A stretch of DNA of 5,803 nucleotides from Myxococcales bacterium (GTDB taxonomy: Bacteria > Myxococcota > Myxococcia > Myxococcales > Myxococcaceae). The stretch covers positions 1 through 5,803 of the forward strand of contig PMBV01000489.1 of NCBI GenBank assembly GCA_003153055.1, written 5' to 3'. Position numbers and translations under genes: made by a program. Position 1 is the stretch's first letter. Every line of letters begins with the position of its first letter. Below the pieces are notes generated by a model. That model made no database searches, was not told the origin of the DNA, and saw only the letters and a program-made list of their open reading frames with translations. Shown here piece by piece: positions 1 to 5,679 of this stretch.

Positions 1-702
1 CGTGCACTGGTGGTGAAAGGGCGGCTTGAGAAGGCCGAGGTCCTGTATCGGCAGGTGGTGACGTTGGTTCCAGGTGATGCGCCAGCGTGGATCCGCCACG
101 CCGAGACGCTCAAGCGCCTGTCCCGAATTTCCGAGGCGGTGTGGAGCTACCGCACGGCCTCCAGCATCCTCCGCTCCCTGGGCCACGAGGGGCGCGCCCT
201 GGCGTGTCTCAAGATCGCCCTCGAGCTCAAGCCCGACGACATCGACCTCATCACCGAGATCATCCGCATCGAGATGCACCGGAAGCGCCGCGGCGAGCGC
301 GCGCCCTACGTCAGCCAGGGCAGAGATGGGATGGCCGTGGTGCCCATGGCCGACCTCGAACGCCCCAAGCTGGCGCTCCCGATGCTGACCGAGATCGACC
401 CGCGCCTATTGGCTGATTCGGGCATCGTGCACGCGCCGCCCGACTCCTCGCCCACTGAGCCCGCCGGCCTGGAGGACCTCTCCGGTGTGGGCCAGGGCGC
501 CCTGCGAGACCCAGCAGTGGAGCTCGAGGTTCAGCTGAGCCAGGTGCCCACCTGGCCCCAGGTTCGGCGAATTCACGATCGCGAGGTCGCCGTCAAAGCC
601 GGCCCCAACTCCAAGTGGCTGGTGGTGAGCTCCAAGAGCCCCCTCGAGGTTCGCTTCGAGGCGTCGCTCGACATCGACGACGACGCGCCTTGGCTGGAGT
701 GA
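1..702 (+). CDS. TPR-repeat protein, 5' partial
   Basis: The frame is open from the first base (Arg-Ala-Leu precede the first possible GTG starts at 10 and 13), so the gene most likely begins before the window. The first ~95 residues form about three helix-turn-helix TPR-like units: GRLEKAEVLYRQVV, then AWIRHAETLKRLSRISEAV, then GRALACLKIALELKPDD, with the usual Gly/Ala/Tyr and Pro-Asp-Asp positions. A charged basic stretch (HRKRRGER) and a Pro/Glu-rich linker follow (about residues 95-170). A small C-terminal module contains TWPQVRRIHDREVAV, then WLVVSSKSPLEVRF, and ends in DDDAPWLE. No signal peptide or membrane segment is visible in this part. TPR units normally mediate protein-protein contacts. 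Similar TPR blocks occur in myxobacterial regulatory proteins, sometimes fused to cyclic-nucleotide-binding domains, but no such domain is seen here. The partner and exact role are unknown. The reading frame is solid; the function is generic. Confidence 0.85.
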   Translation, partial: RALVVKGRLEKAEVLYRQVVTLVPGDAPAWIRHAETLKRLSRISEAVWSYRTASSILRSLGHEGRALACLKIALELKPDDIDLITEIIRIEMHRKRRGERAPYVSQGRDGMAVVPMADLERPKLALPMLTEIDPRLLADSGIVHAPPDSSPTEPAGLEDLSGVGQGALRDPAVELEVQLSQVPTWPQVRRIHDREVAVKAGPNSKWLVVSSKSPLEVRFEASLDIDDDAPWLE

Positions 703-730
703 CGGCGCGCGGGTGAGGTCGCCGCGTTCT

Positions 731-1405
731 CTACAGTTGGGCAGGGCGGTGCGAGCATGCCTTGAGGTGCGAGGGTGGGGCCGGTGCCCACGCACCCAGG
801 CGGTCTGGCCAGCGCCTCGACCCGAGACCGCGGTGAGCACACGTGAGGGGCCCGTCCTCATGGGCGAGGGTCCCCGGCAACGTCACCAATGGTACCATTC
901 GCGGGCTTCGCGGCATTGGGGGCCCTCGTTGGTCGGGCCTTGGCCATTCGCGAAGGAAGATCGTCGCCAGGCGGAACATCGCGAAATGATCGTAAAGCCA
1001 GGCGGCGCCGAGGCCGGTCGCCGCGTGCGTGAGGTGTGCGTCCGCGAGGCGTCTGGAGACGAGGCCGAGCAGTTCTTCACCCGAGCGCGCGGCGACGTGC
1101 CCGCGAAGGACGCGGTGCTTCGAGAAGTCCGCGGCTTCCCTCCAGGCGTCGAGGAGGCACTGAGGATCGGCAACTCGGAGTCGCTTGTCCTCCTTGCGCA
1201 AGAACTCATCTGCGACCAGGCGCGCGACGATGCGGCTGACATGCCCCTCGTTCAGCCCGGACTCCTTTGCGCACGCTCGGACCGACCACTTCCGCCCGGG
1301 GTGCTGAAGGAGAACGCGGGCGAGCCTCGAGCTCCTTCGCTCGAAAACCGACGCTGGGCGTCCGGGTCGCGCCAGTTCCAGGGCTCGAGTGAAGCTCCCG
1401 CCCAT
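731..1405 (-). CDS. Winged-helix protein fragment, AbiEi-like antitoxin/regulator family, probably truncated
   Basis: The ORF has 224 codons. About residues 20-153 (947-1348) look like a real domain: VFERRSSRLARVLLQHPGRKWSV leads into a winged helix-turn-helix (about residues 42-70, with ESGLNEGHVSRIV as the recognition part). DPQCLLDAWREAADFSKHR, then GHVAARSGEELL, and ATGLGAAWLYDHFAMFRLATIFL follow. This order resembles, from memory, proteins labelled type IV toxin-antitoxin AbiEi-like antitoxins or related regulators. In that family I expect a further C-terminal domain after the Leu-rich strand, with an RGANVWLVVPNDEG-type segment. Here the sequence after residue ~155 becomes Pro/Arg/His-rich and unrelated, so the gene seems cut or decayed at its 3' end. 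The frame also stays open upstream of the ATG (VKWC and a Gly/Arg-rich stretch to ~1500), so the start is uncertain and the usual N-terminal domain is missing. No toxin (AbiEii-type nucleotidyltransferase) gene is adjacent. Probably a remnant; an intact small DNA-binding protein is the alternative. Confidence 0.6.
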   Translation of the reverse strand: MGGSFTRALELARPGRPASVFERRSSRLARVLLQHPGRKWSVRACAKESGLNEGHVSRIVARLVADEFLRKEDKRLRVADPQCLLDAWREAADFSKHRVLRGHVAARSGEELLGLVSRRLADAHLTHAATGLGAAWLYDHFAMFRLATIFLREWPRPDQRGPPMPRSPRMVPLVTLPGTLAHEDGPLTCAHRGLGSRRWPDRLGAWAPAPPSHLKACSHRPAQL

Positions 1406-1521
1406 GCACCACTTGACCCGGCCGGCCCAGGGGCTCGTGATGCCTCGCCCAGGGCCTCCGAGCCCCCTCCCCCGACCTCTGCCTCGAGCCGTTCCCGTGC
1501 TGAGGACAGCCCACGCCCCAG

Positions 1522-1944
1522 CTACGGCTGGTTGCTCGCGCTGAGCGTCGAAGCCCCCTCCAGTTGCAGGGTGTTCCCCACCAGCGCGTTGCCGGTGATC
1601 ATCACCCGTTCCGTGCTTGGGCCGACGTGGATCGCAACGCCGGTGGCGTCGTGAAAGAAGTTGTCGTGCACCATCGCGCGCCCGCCGATGAGGTCGATGG
1701 CCGCTTTCTGGCCGTTCCAGTTGATGATGCGCGAATCCGAGATCGAGAGCGATCCACCTTCCCAGAGCACGGCTTGCTCCAGCGAGCCCCAGAAGCTCGC
1801 GTTGCGAACGTTCAGGGTCACTCCCGTCGGCGACGAATGCCCCCAGATTCCGATGCGATTCTTCCCAGCGCCCGCGTTCGCGATGTTCAGGTTGGAGACG
1901 TGGATCGCCCAGGGCTTCGTGGCGTAGAGATCGAGCCCCACGTC
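1522..1944 (-). pseudogene. C-terminal fragment of right-handed parallel beta-helix (pectate-lyase-like) protein
   Basis: The minus-strand frame ends at a stop at 1522-1524 and reads, from about 1944, VGLDLYATKPWAIHVSNLNI, then a Gly-rich turn (GAGKNRIGIWG), NVRNASFWGSLEQAVLWEG, LSISDSRIINW, AIDLIGG, VHDNFFHDATGVAIHVG, VMITGNALVGNTLQL and a short tail LSASNQP. The spaced Asn/Asp/Ser ladders with V-x-I-x-[ND] strands are typical of beta-helix rungs in pectate lyase/GH28-like secreted or surface proteins that bind or cut polysaccharide. About 140 residues remain, far short of the several hundred usual for the family. No signal peptide or N-terminal rungs are found. The frame stays open to 2184, but upstream of ~1944 it runs antisense to a GH16 fragment and is Arg-rich shadow. 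I therefore read this as a truncated gene whose 5' part was replaced. The C-terminus looks natural. Confidence 0.7.
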
Positions 1945-2297
1945 GACATCATGGAGCAGGTGGGCGTCCGAGACACCACCATCTACGGGACGGTGCACTG
2001 CCAGCCACCGCCGGGACCTCTGGCAAAGGCGGCAACACGCAGGTCGGCAACGCCTGCCCCGCCTTCCACGACTACCCGCTGGAGTGGACCAAGGACTTCC
2101 TCTCCTTCGGCGTCGACGGCCACGAGTACCACCGGTATACGAATCCGCACACGGGCCACGACGCCTGGCCCTTCGACGCGCCACAGTACCTCCTCCTCAA
2201 CCTGGCCATCGGCGGCGACATGGCCGGTGGAGTGAACGACTCCATCTTCCCCATCGAGTTCCAGGTGGAGTCCGCGCGGGTGTACCAGAAGCCCTGA
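1939..2297 (+). pseudogene. GH16 glycoside hydrolase (laminarinase/beta-glucanase-like), C-terminal half, frameshifted
   Basis: Two adjacent plus-strand frames together give the C-terminal half of a GH16 enzyme. Frame one (about 1942-2019) reads VDIMEQVGVRDTTIYGTVHC, matching the catalytic E-[IV]-D-I-M-E strand and the following IxGTVH strand. Frame two (about 2013-2297) reads GKGGNTQVGN, FHDYPLEWTKDFLSFGVDG, HEYHRYTNP, WPFDAPQYLLLNLAIGGDMA and FPIEFQVESARVYQKP, then TGA. These are the FHxYxxEW, xxWPFDxPxYLLLNLAIGG and V-x-x-A-R-V-Y-Q signatures of the fold. The switch from frame 1 to frame 0 (net -1, or +2) falls between about 2005 and 2024. The first Glu of the motif, the nucleophile in this family, is absent: the codons before VDIME encode Pro-His. 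Intact enzymes hydrolyse beta-1,3 or mixed beta-glucans outside the cell; this copy has no N-terminal half or signal peptide and should be inactive. The family call is strong. Confidence 0.8.
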
Positions 2298-2312
2298 GCG
2301 GAACAGCCGGTG

Positions 2313-2519
2313 CTACTTCCCGTAGCCCGCCGCGAGGATCAAGGACGAAGAACCGGTCTTTTCTATCCACACGCCCGGAGCCCGCCGCAGCTTGCGGGCA
2401 GAGTCAGGGTCCAGGACGAGCTCCGTTACGCCACGCGGCCGTCGGGCAACCTCGAGAGGCGCTCCAGGCTCAGCGGCCCTCGGGCACCGTACGCGCAGAG
2501 GGCTCGCCGGCGGTGCCAT
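2313..2519 (-). pseudogene. Unidentified C-terminal fragment
   Basis: A minus-strand frame of 68 codons ends in LVLDPDSARKLRRAPGVWI followed by EKTGSSSLILAAGYGK and a TAG. The last ~38 residues have the mixed, non-repetitive composition of a real protein end: a helix (DPDSARKLRR) and two predicted strands around a TGSSS turn. The N-terminal 30 residues are Pro/Arg/Ala-rich and look like shadow. The stop lies only 15 bases from the GH16 stop, in convergent orientation, as if two neighbouring genes' natural 3' ends had been carried or left together. I do not recognise the family. It could also be chance coding in a GC-rich frame. Confidence 0.35.
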
Positions 2520-2805
2520 TGCACCTGCGATGCCGCTCGATTGTGAGATGTGCGGTGGTCAGCGGAACTCTGCAAAAGGAGTCACTCGTGCGGCCGATGG
2601 CGAGCGTTTGCGCCTCCGCGGCCACGCGCTCACCCAGTCCACCTCACCGTTGCTCGTCTCTCGGCCGGCCCATGACAAGGACGTCGCTTCGGCTCACGCT
2701 TCCTCAGTTATTCGAGTCGCGCCGCGCGGAACTTCCGAATACCCTCGGGGCCCTGGCGTCGCCCGGGTCAGTGCGCCGACGAGGACTGCAGGGCGCGCAG
2801 GTTGC
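2520..2805. other. Stretch without a convincing gene
   Basis: All frames here give Arg/Ser/Ala-rich translations without recognisable domains, and no strong start with a ribosome binding site is seen before 2806. An open plus-strand frame runs through and is in phase with the lipoprotein gene at 2819, but its sequence lacks family features. The promoter of the lipoprotein gene probably lies in the right part of this stretch. I could not pick out a convincing -35/-10 pair; the AT-richest spot is around 2700-2740. Confidence 0.4.
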
Positions 2806-2812
2806 AGGGAGG
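2806..2812 (+). promoter_or_regulatory. Ribosome binding site of the lipoprotein gene
   Basis: AGGGAGG, a near-complete match to the anti-Shine-Dalgarno complement, ends six bases before the ATG at 2819. It decides the start of the small lipoprotein gene against the longer open frame that runs through from upstream. Confidence 0.65.
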
Positions 2813-2818
2813 CTCCAC

Positions 2819-3052
2819 ATGAAAAGCGTGACGGTGCGTGTGTTTAGTCTTGGTGTCGGATTCGTCCTCGGTCTCGTCGCCTCGTCGTTGCTGGTCACCG
2901 CCTGCGGGGGCGGCGCCTGCGAGCATTGGCAGTGCGTGCGAGTCGTGGAGTGCGTCACTCGCTGCGGAGGTCCCGTCGTCCAATCTGGCTGTTGTCCCTG
3001 CCCCCTGGGGAGCTTCGATGACATCGACTGCCATGGCCGCGACGGCGGCTGA
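2819..3052 (+). CDS. Small cysteine-rich lipoprotein
   Basis: The gene encodes 77 residues. It starts with MKSVTVRVFSLGVGF, continues with a hydrophobic segment to residue 28 and a lipobox V-T-A-C with the lipidated Cys at position 29. This is a signal peptidase II type signal, so the product should be a lipoprotein exported by Sec and anchored in a membrane. Gly follows the Cys, with no Asp at +2, which by the E. coli rule favours the outer membrane. The mature part is short and holds eight further cysteines in the pattern C-x4-C-x5-C-x3-C-x8-CC-x-C-x9-C, around ECVTRCGGPVVQSGCCPC, which could form four disulfides. The C-terminus is acidic/Gly-rich. Small Cys-rich lipoproteins of this style are, as I recall, common and mostly uncharacterised in myxobacteria. 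The start is supported by AGGGAGG six bases upstream. The gene appears to be a single unit. Confidence 0.8.
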   Translation: MKSVTVRVFSLGVGFVLGLVASSLLVTACGGGACEHWQCVRVVECVTRCGGPVVQSGCCPCPLGSFDDIDCHGRDGG

Positions 3053-3348
3053 GGTGAGCCGCTCGGGTGTCTCGGCTACCGTGTCTGGGGCGACGCCCAT
3101 GCGCTCGGCCCCGCGACGCGCATTGCAGTCTGGAGGGGCTCGGGTGTCTGGTTGTTGCGCTCTGACGCGCTTCGGGCCTGATTGGCACTGCCGACATCTG
3201 GGATTCCCACGACAACCCAAGCGCCGCGCGTGGCGTTGCCAGCCCCTAAAGCACCTCTCGGGCGGCGTGCAATGCCAAACTGGAGGCGAGGCTTGCGGAT
3301 CGAGAATTGCAATCGCCTGGCCCGCGACTGCGACGCCTTGGCTTGGCG
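3053..3348. other. Intergenic stretch between convergent genes, no convincing gene
   Basis: The lipoprotein gene (+) and the HD gene (-) both end into this stretch. The frames open here are shadows with Arg/Ala/Pro-rich or irregular translations. A plus-strand frame with clustered Cys (about 3270-3390) has no start context and runs into the antisense of the HD gene. I found no GC-rich hairpin followed by a T-run on either strand, so termination sites were not located. A 12-bp direct repeat is noted separately. Confidence 0.45.
3061..3149. repeat. 12-bp direct repeat pair
   Basis: GCTCGGGTGTCT occurs at 3061-3072 and again at 3138-3149, 77 bases apart. A shorter relative, GTGTCTGG, lies at 3081-3088 and overlaps the right copy's end (3144-3151). 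The spacing is non-coding. The repeat is too short to assign a role. Confidence 0.4.
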
Positions 3349-5658
3349 CTACGGCTTCGCGGGTGATTGCTCTGCGATCTCAGCCTGCGGCGAGTCAGCA
3401 GCGCCTACTCGCTCAACGCCAACCGCGCGCAGCAGCGCCTCCAGCAAGCGTGGGCGCTCCTCGCACGTCACCTCGAAGCCGGGCTTCACGAAGATGCGGG
3501 CCTTGGCGGCCCAGAGCTCGAAGTTCTGCCGGATGGCCTGCCACAGCGGCCCGGCGCCGATGAGGGCTCCCGATGCGCCGTGGACGAAGTGCAAGTCGCC
3601 AGCGTCGGCCTTCGCGGTCCCGGGGAAGTCGACGAGGACGGCCTCCACGCGGCGGCGGCCCCCGTAGAAGCGCTCGAGGGCAATACGGAGGCACTCCTCG
3701 AGGGCGCGCACGGCCTCGCCGGGCTGCGCGGTGCAGACGCGCGCCACCGCATCGTGCAGCGCGCGCTCCTCGCCGCCGGAGTCTTCCGAGCTTCGGAGTG
3801 TCACGGCGCGCCGAACCGGGGCGCGACGGTGGATGTCTTCGATGAGCCAGCGCTCCTCGGGCGCGCGGGCGCCGAGGCCTTTGAGGAGCCATGCAAGAAA
3901 GGCCTCGTCGCTCAGCCACAGCACTTCCTCAAGCACGTCTTCGGCAGCACGGCCGGCGTTGGCCACGTCAAAGGCGCGGCGGAGCATCGACGAGAAGGCG
4001 CGCACGGTGCGGTGCCAGTAGACAGCGCTGTACATGGCGTAGCGGGAGACGGCGAGCTGCTCCGCGGGGATGCGCGCCTGGTCATCGAGGGCCAAATCGA
4101 AGACCTCGCCAGCGCGCACGGCCACGAGGCTCCTCGCGAGGGCCTGAGGCTCGAGTGCTGAGGCATACGGCAACCCCGTGTGCAGGCCGTCGAGCGTGAG
4201 GTACGACAGCTTGTCGACATCGATGGGGCCGTTGATGACGCGCGCCAGGGCGAACCAGTGCGGGCGCTCCGGGCGCGGGTACGGTTTGAAGGTGTATTGG
4301 AAGAAATCGAGGAAGGATTCCAGCGTCCCGCCGAAGGGCCGCAGTGCCTCGGCGACACCCGCGCGCAGAGCCGAGGAGGCCGGCTCCAATAGGCGCATCG
4401 CTCCGGCCTTCTGCGTCGGAGCGTTGGGGAGGCCGCCGAGGTAGTGCCGAAACGGCACATGCCCCACGTCGTGCAGCAGCGCCGCGACGGCGCAAGCGGC
4501 GGCATCGGCGTCGGTGACGGCCTCGCGGAAGGCTTCGCTGCCACGCGCACCGAGGATGGCTTTCAAGTACGTGAGAGAGAAGTCGAAGGCCGAGACGGAG
4601 TGCTCGAAGCGCGTGTGGCAGGCGCCCGGGTAGACGAGCTTCGCGAGGCCGACTTGGCAGAGGCCGCGCAGGCGCTGGAATTCGCGCGTGTCGACGGCGC
4701 CCAGGACGGCGGTGCTGACGGAGTCGATGGCCCCGTGGGCGACATAGAAGCGCTCGGCCGAGGCGAAGGTCTGACAGGCGCTGCTCTCGGAGCGCAGGCT
4801 CCTCCGAAGGGCCGTGAGCGCTTCCGAGGCAGAGGCGTACGCCCCGCGGCGGCGCGTGTCGGCGGGGGGCGCGGCGTCGAGGTCGAGAGACTGGAGGAAA
4901 TGCACCAGGTGGGCGTGCTCGCGCTCGCAACCGGGGGAGGCAGCAAAGGAAGACAGGTGCGGCAGAAGCATCGCCTGGAGGAGGTGGAGATCCACCTCCG
5001 GCGAGAGGGCTTCGCGCGTAGGCACGAGGGCCTCATGTGCCCGGTGCGGCGGCGGCGCCGCGGGGGCGAGGAGTGAGCGCCAGGCAGCCGGCCAGCGCGC
5101 CAGCGTTCGACTGTCTGGGCTGAGACCGAGGGCGTAGTCAGCGAGCTGGACGGTGACGGGCTCGCGGCAGACGAAGACGGTACCCTCGTGGAGGTCGGCA
5201 TGCACGACCGGGCGGCCCGGCGCGGCGGGCGCGTGGAGCGCCGCCAGGGCGTCGAGGAGAGACAGGAGGAGCTCGCGCAGCAGCTCCGTGTCGAGGCCAC
5301 CCGCCGTGAGGAGCGTGGCGAGCGGTTGACCGCGCGGGGTGGCCGTGGCGAAGAAGGGCACCTCGAGGCCGTCGACGGCGAGCGTGCCGGCGTCGAGGAC
5401 GGGGAGGAGCGCTCGGCTGTGCCGAGAGGAGAAGAGGAGCGCCTCCTCGCGGAAGGCCTGGACGAGGCGCGGCTCGGTGAGGAGGTCCAGGTGGAGGAGA
5501 CGGACGGTGCGCGGTTGGTTGAGGGTGGCGTAGAGGCAGTGAGGGAGAGAGAGGAGACAGGGGCTCTCAGATGCCTCGCTTACCTCGGGCGAGGCGGGGG
5601 TGTAGCCGCGGGCGCGGAGAGGGGCGTGGAAGCGCAGGAGTTGATCGCCGGAGGGCAT
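3349..5658 (-). CDS. Pseudokinase-HD phosphohydrolase fusion (SAMHD1/YwfO-like HD domain)
   Basis: 769 residues, probably cytoplasmic: no signal peptide or membrane segment is seen. Residues ~35-295 resemble a Ser/Thr kinase fold but are degenerate. There is no Gly-rich loop, the beta3 Lys is Arg53 (TVRLLHL), and the alphaC Glu lies in FREEA (71-72). HRDLKxxN reads HADLHEGT (Asp155 kept, Asn lost), DFG reads DYA (174-176), and an alphaF-like Asp is at 223. Residues ~305-560 form an HD domain of the dNTP triphosphohydrolase type. VYPGACHTRFEHS (His353), LLHDVGHVPFRH (His396, Asp397, His400, His405) and PIDVDKLSYL (Asp482, Lys483, Tyr486) match the metal ligands and nucleotide contacts known from SAMHD1. 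RYAMYSAVYWHRTVRA (539-554) is typical of the bacterial COG1078 branch. An alpha/beta C-terminal domain follows (~645-735). The ATG is the first after an in-frame stop (TAG, 5680-5682) with no good Shine-Dalgarno, suggesting translational coupling to the upstream gene. Expected activity: hydrolysis of (d)NTPs, possibly controlled by the kinase-like part. Confidence 0.85.
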   Translation of the reverse strand: MPSGDQLLRFHAPLRARGYTPASPEVSEASESPCLLSLPHCLYATLNQPRTVRLLHLDLLTEPRLVQAFREEALLFSSRHSRALLPVLDAGTLAVDGLEVPFFATATPRGQPLATLLTAGGLDTELLRELLLSLLDALAALHAPAAPGRPVVHADLHEGTVFVCREPVTVQLADYALGLSPDSRTLARWPAAWRSLLAPAAPPPHRAHEALVPTREALSPEVDLHLLQAMLLPHLSSFAASPGCEREHAHLVHFLQSLDLDAAPPADTRRRGAYASASEALTALRRSLRSESSACQTFASAERFYVAHGAIDSVSTAVLGAVDTREFQRLRGLCQVGLAKLVYPGACHTRFEHSVSAFDFSLTYLKAILGARGSEAFREAVTDADAAACAVAALLHDVGHVPFRHYLGGLPNAPTQKAGAMRLLEPASSALRAGVAEALRPFGGTLESFLDFFQYTFKPYPRPERPHWFALARVINGPIDVDKLSYLTLDGLHTGLPYASALEPQALARSLVAVRAGEVFDLALDDQARIPAEQLAVSRYAMYSAVYWHRTVRAFSSMLRRAFDVANAGRAAEDVLEEVLWLSDEAFLAWLLKGLGARAPEERWLIEDIHRRAPVRRAVTLRSSEDSGGEERALHDAVARVCTAQPGEAVRALEECLRIALERFYGGRRRVEAVLVDFPGTAKADAGDLHFVHGASGALIGAGPLWQAIRQNFELWAAKARIFVKPGFEVTCEERPRLLEALLRAVGVERVGAADSPQAEIAEQSPAKP

Positions 5659-5679
5659 TGGAGGCGAAAACGCAGCGAC

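Noticed and set aside
888..899. Perfect 12-bp palindrome AATGGTACCATT
   Set aside because: About one such palindrome is expected by chance in a window this size, and no promoter or gene start places it as an operator.
713..1654. Long plus-strand open frame (313 codons)
   Set aside because: It runs antisense to the winged-helix and beta-helix fragments and has shadow composition (Arg, Pro, Ser, Ala) with no domain.
2728..2760. GGAAC motif resembling an ECF-sigma -35 element upstream of the lipoprotein gene
   Set aside because: No matching -10 element at the usual distance; GGAAC alone is too common.
2084..2818. Extension of the lipoprotein frame upstream to 2084
   Set aside because: It overlaps the GH16 remnant in another frame, has Arg/Pro/Ser-rich translation, and the signal peptide and AGGGAGG place the start at 2819.
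3182..3400. Plus-strand frame with several Cys (NCNRLARDCDALAWRYGFAGDC), possible second small Cys-rich protein
   Set aside because: No ribosome binding site, no signal peptide, and it runs into the antisense of the HD gene.
3367..4161. Long plus-strand open frames opposite the HD gene (also 4444-5076 and 5188-5778)
   Set aside because: These are antisense shadows of the HD-fusion gene, which has clear domain evidence; their Glu/Gly/Arg-rich translations have no features.
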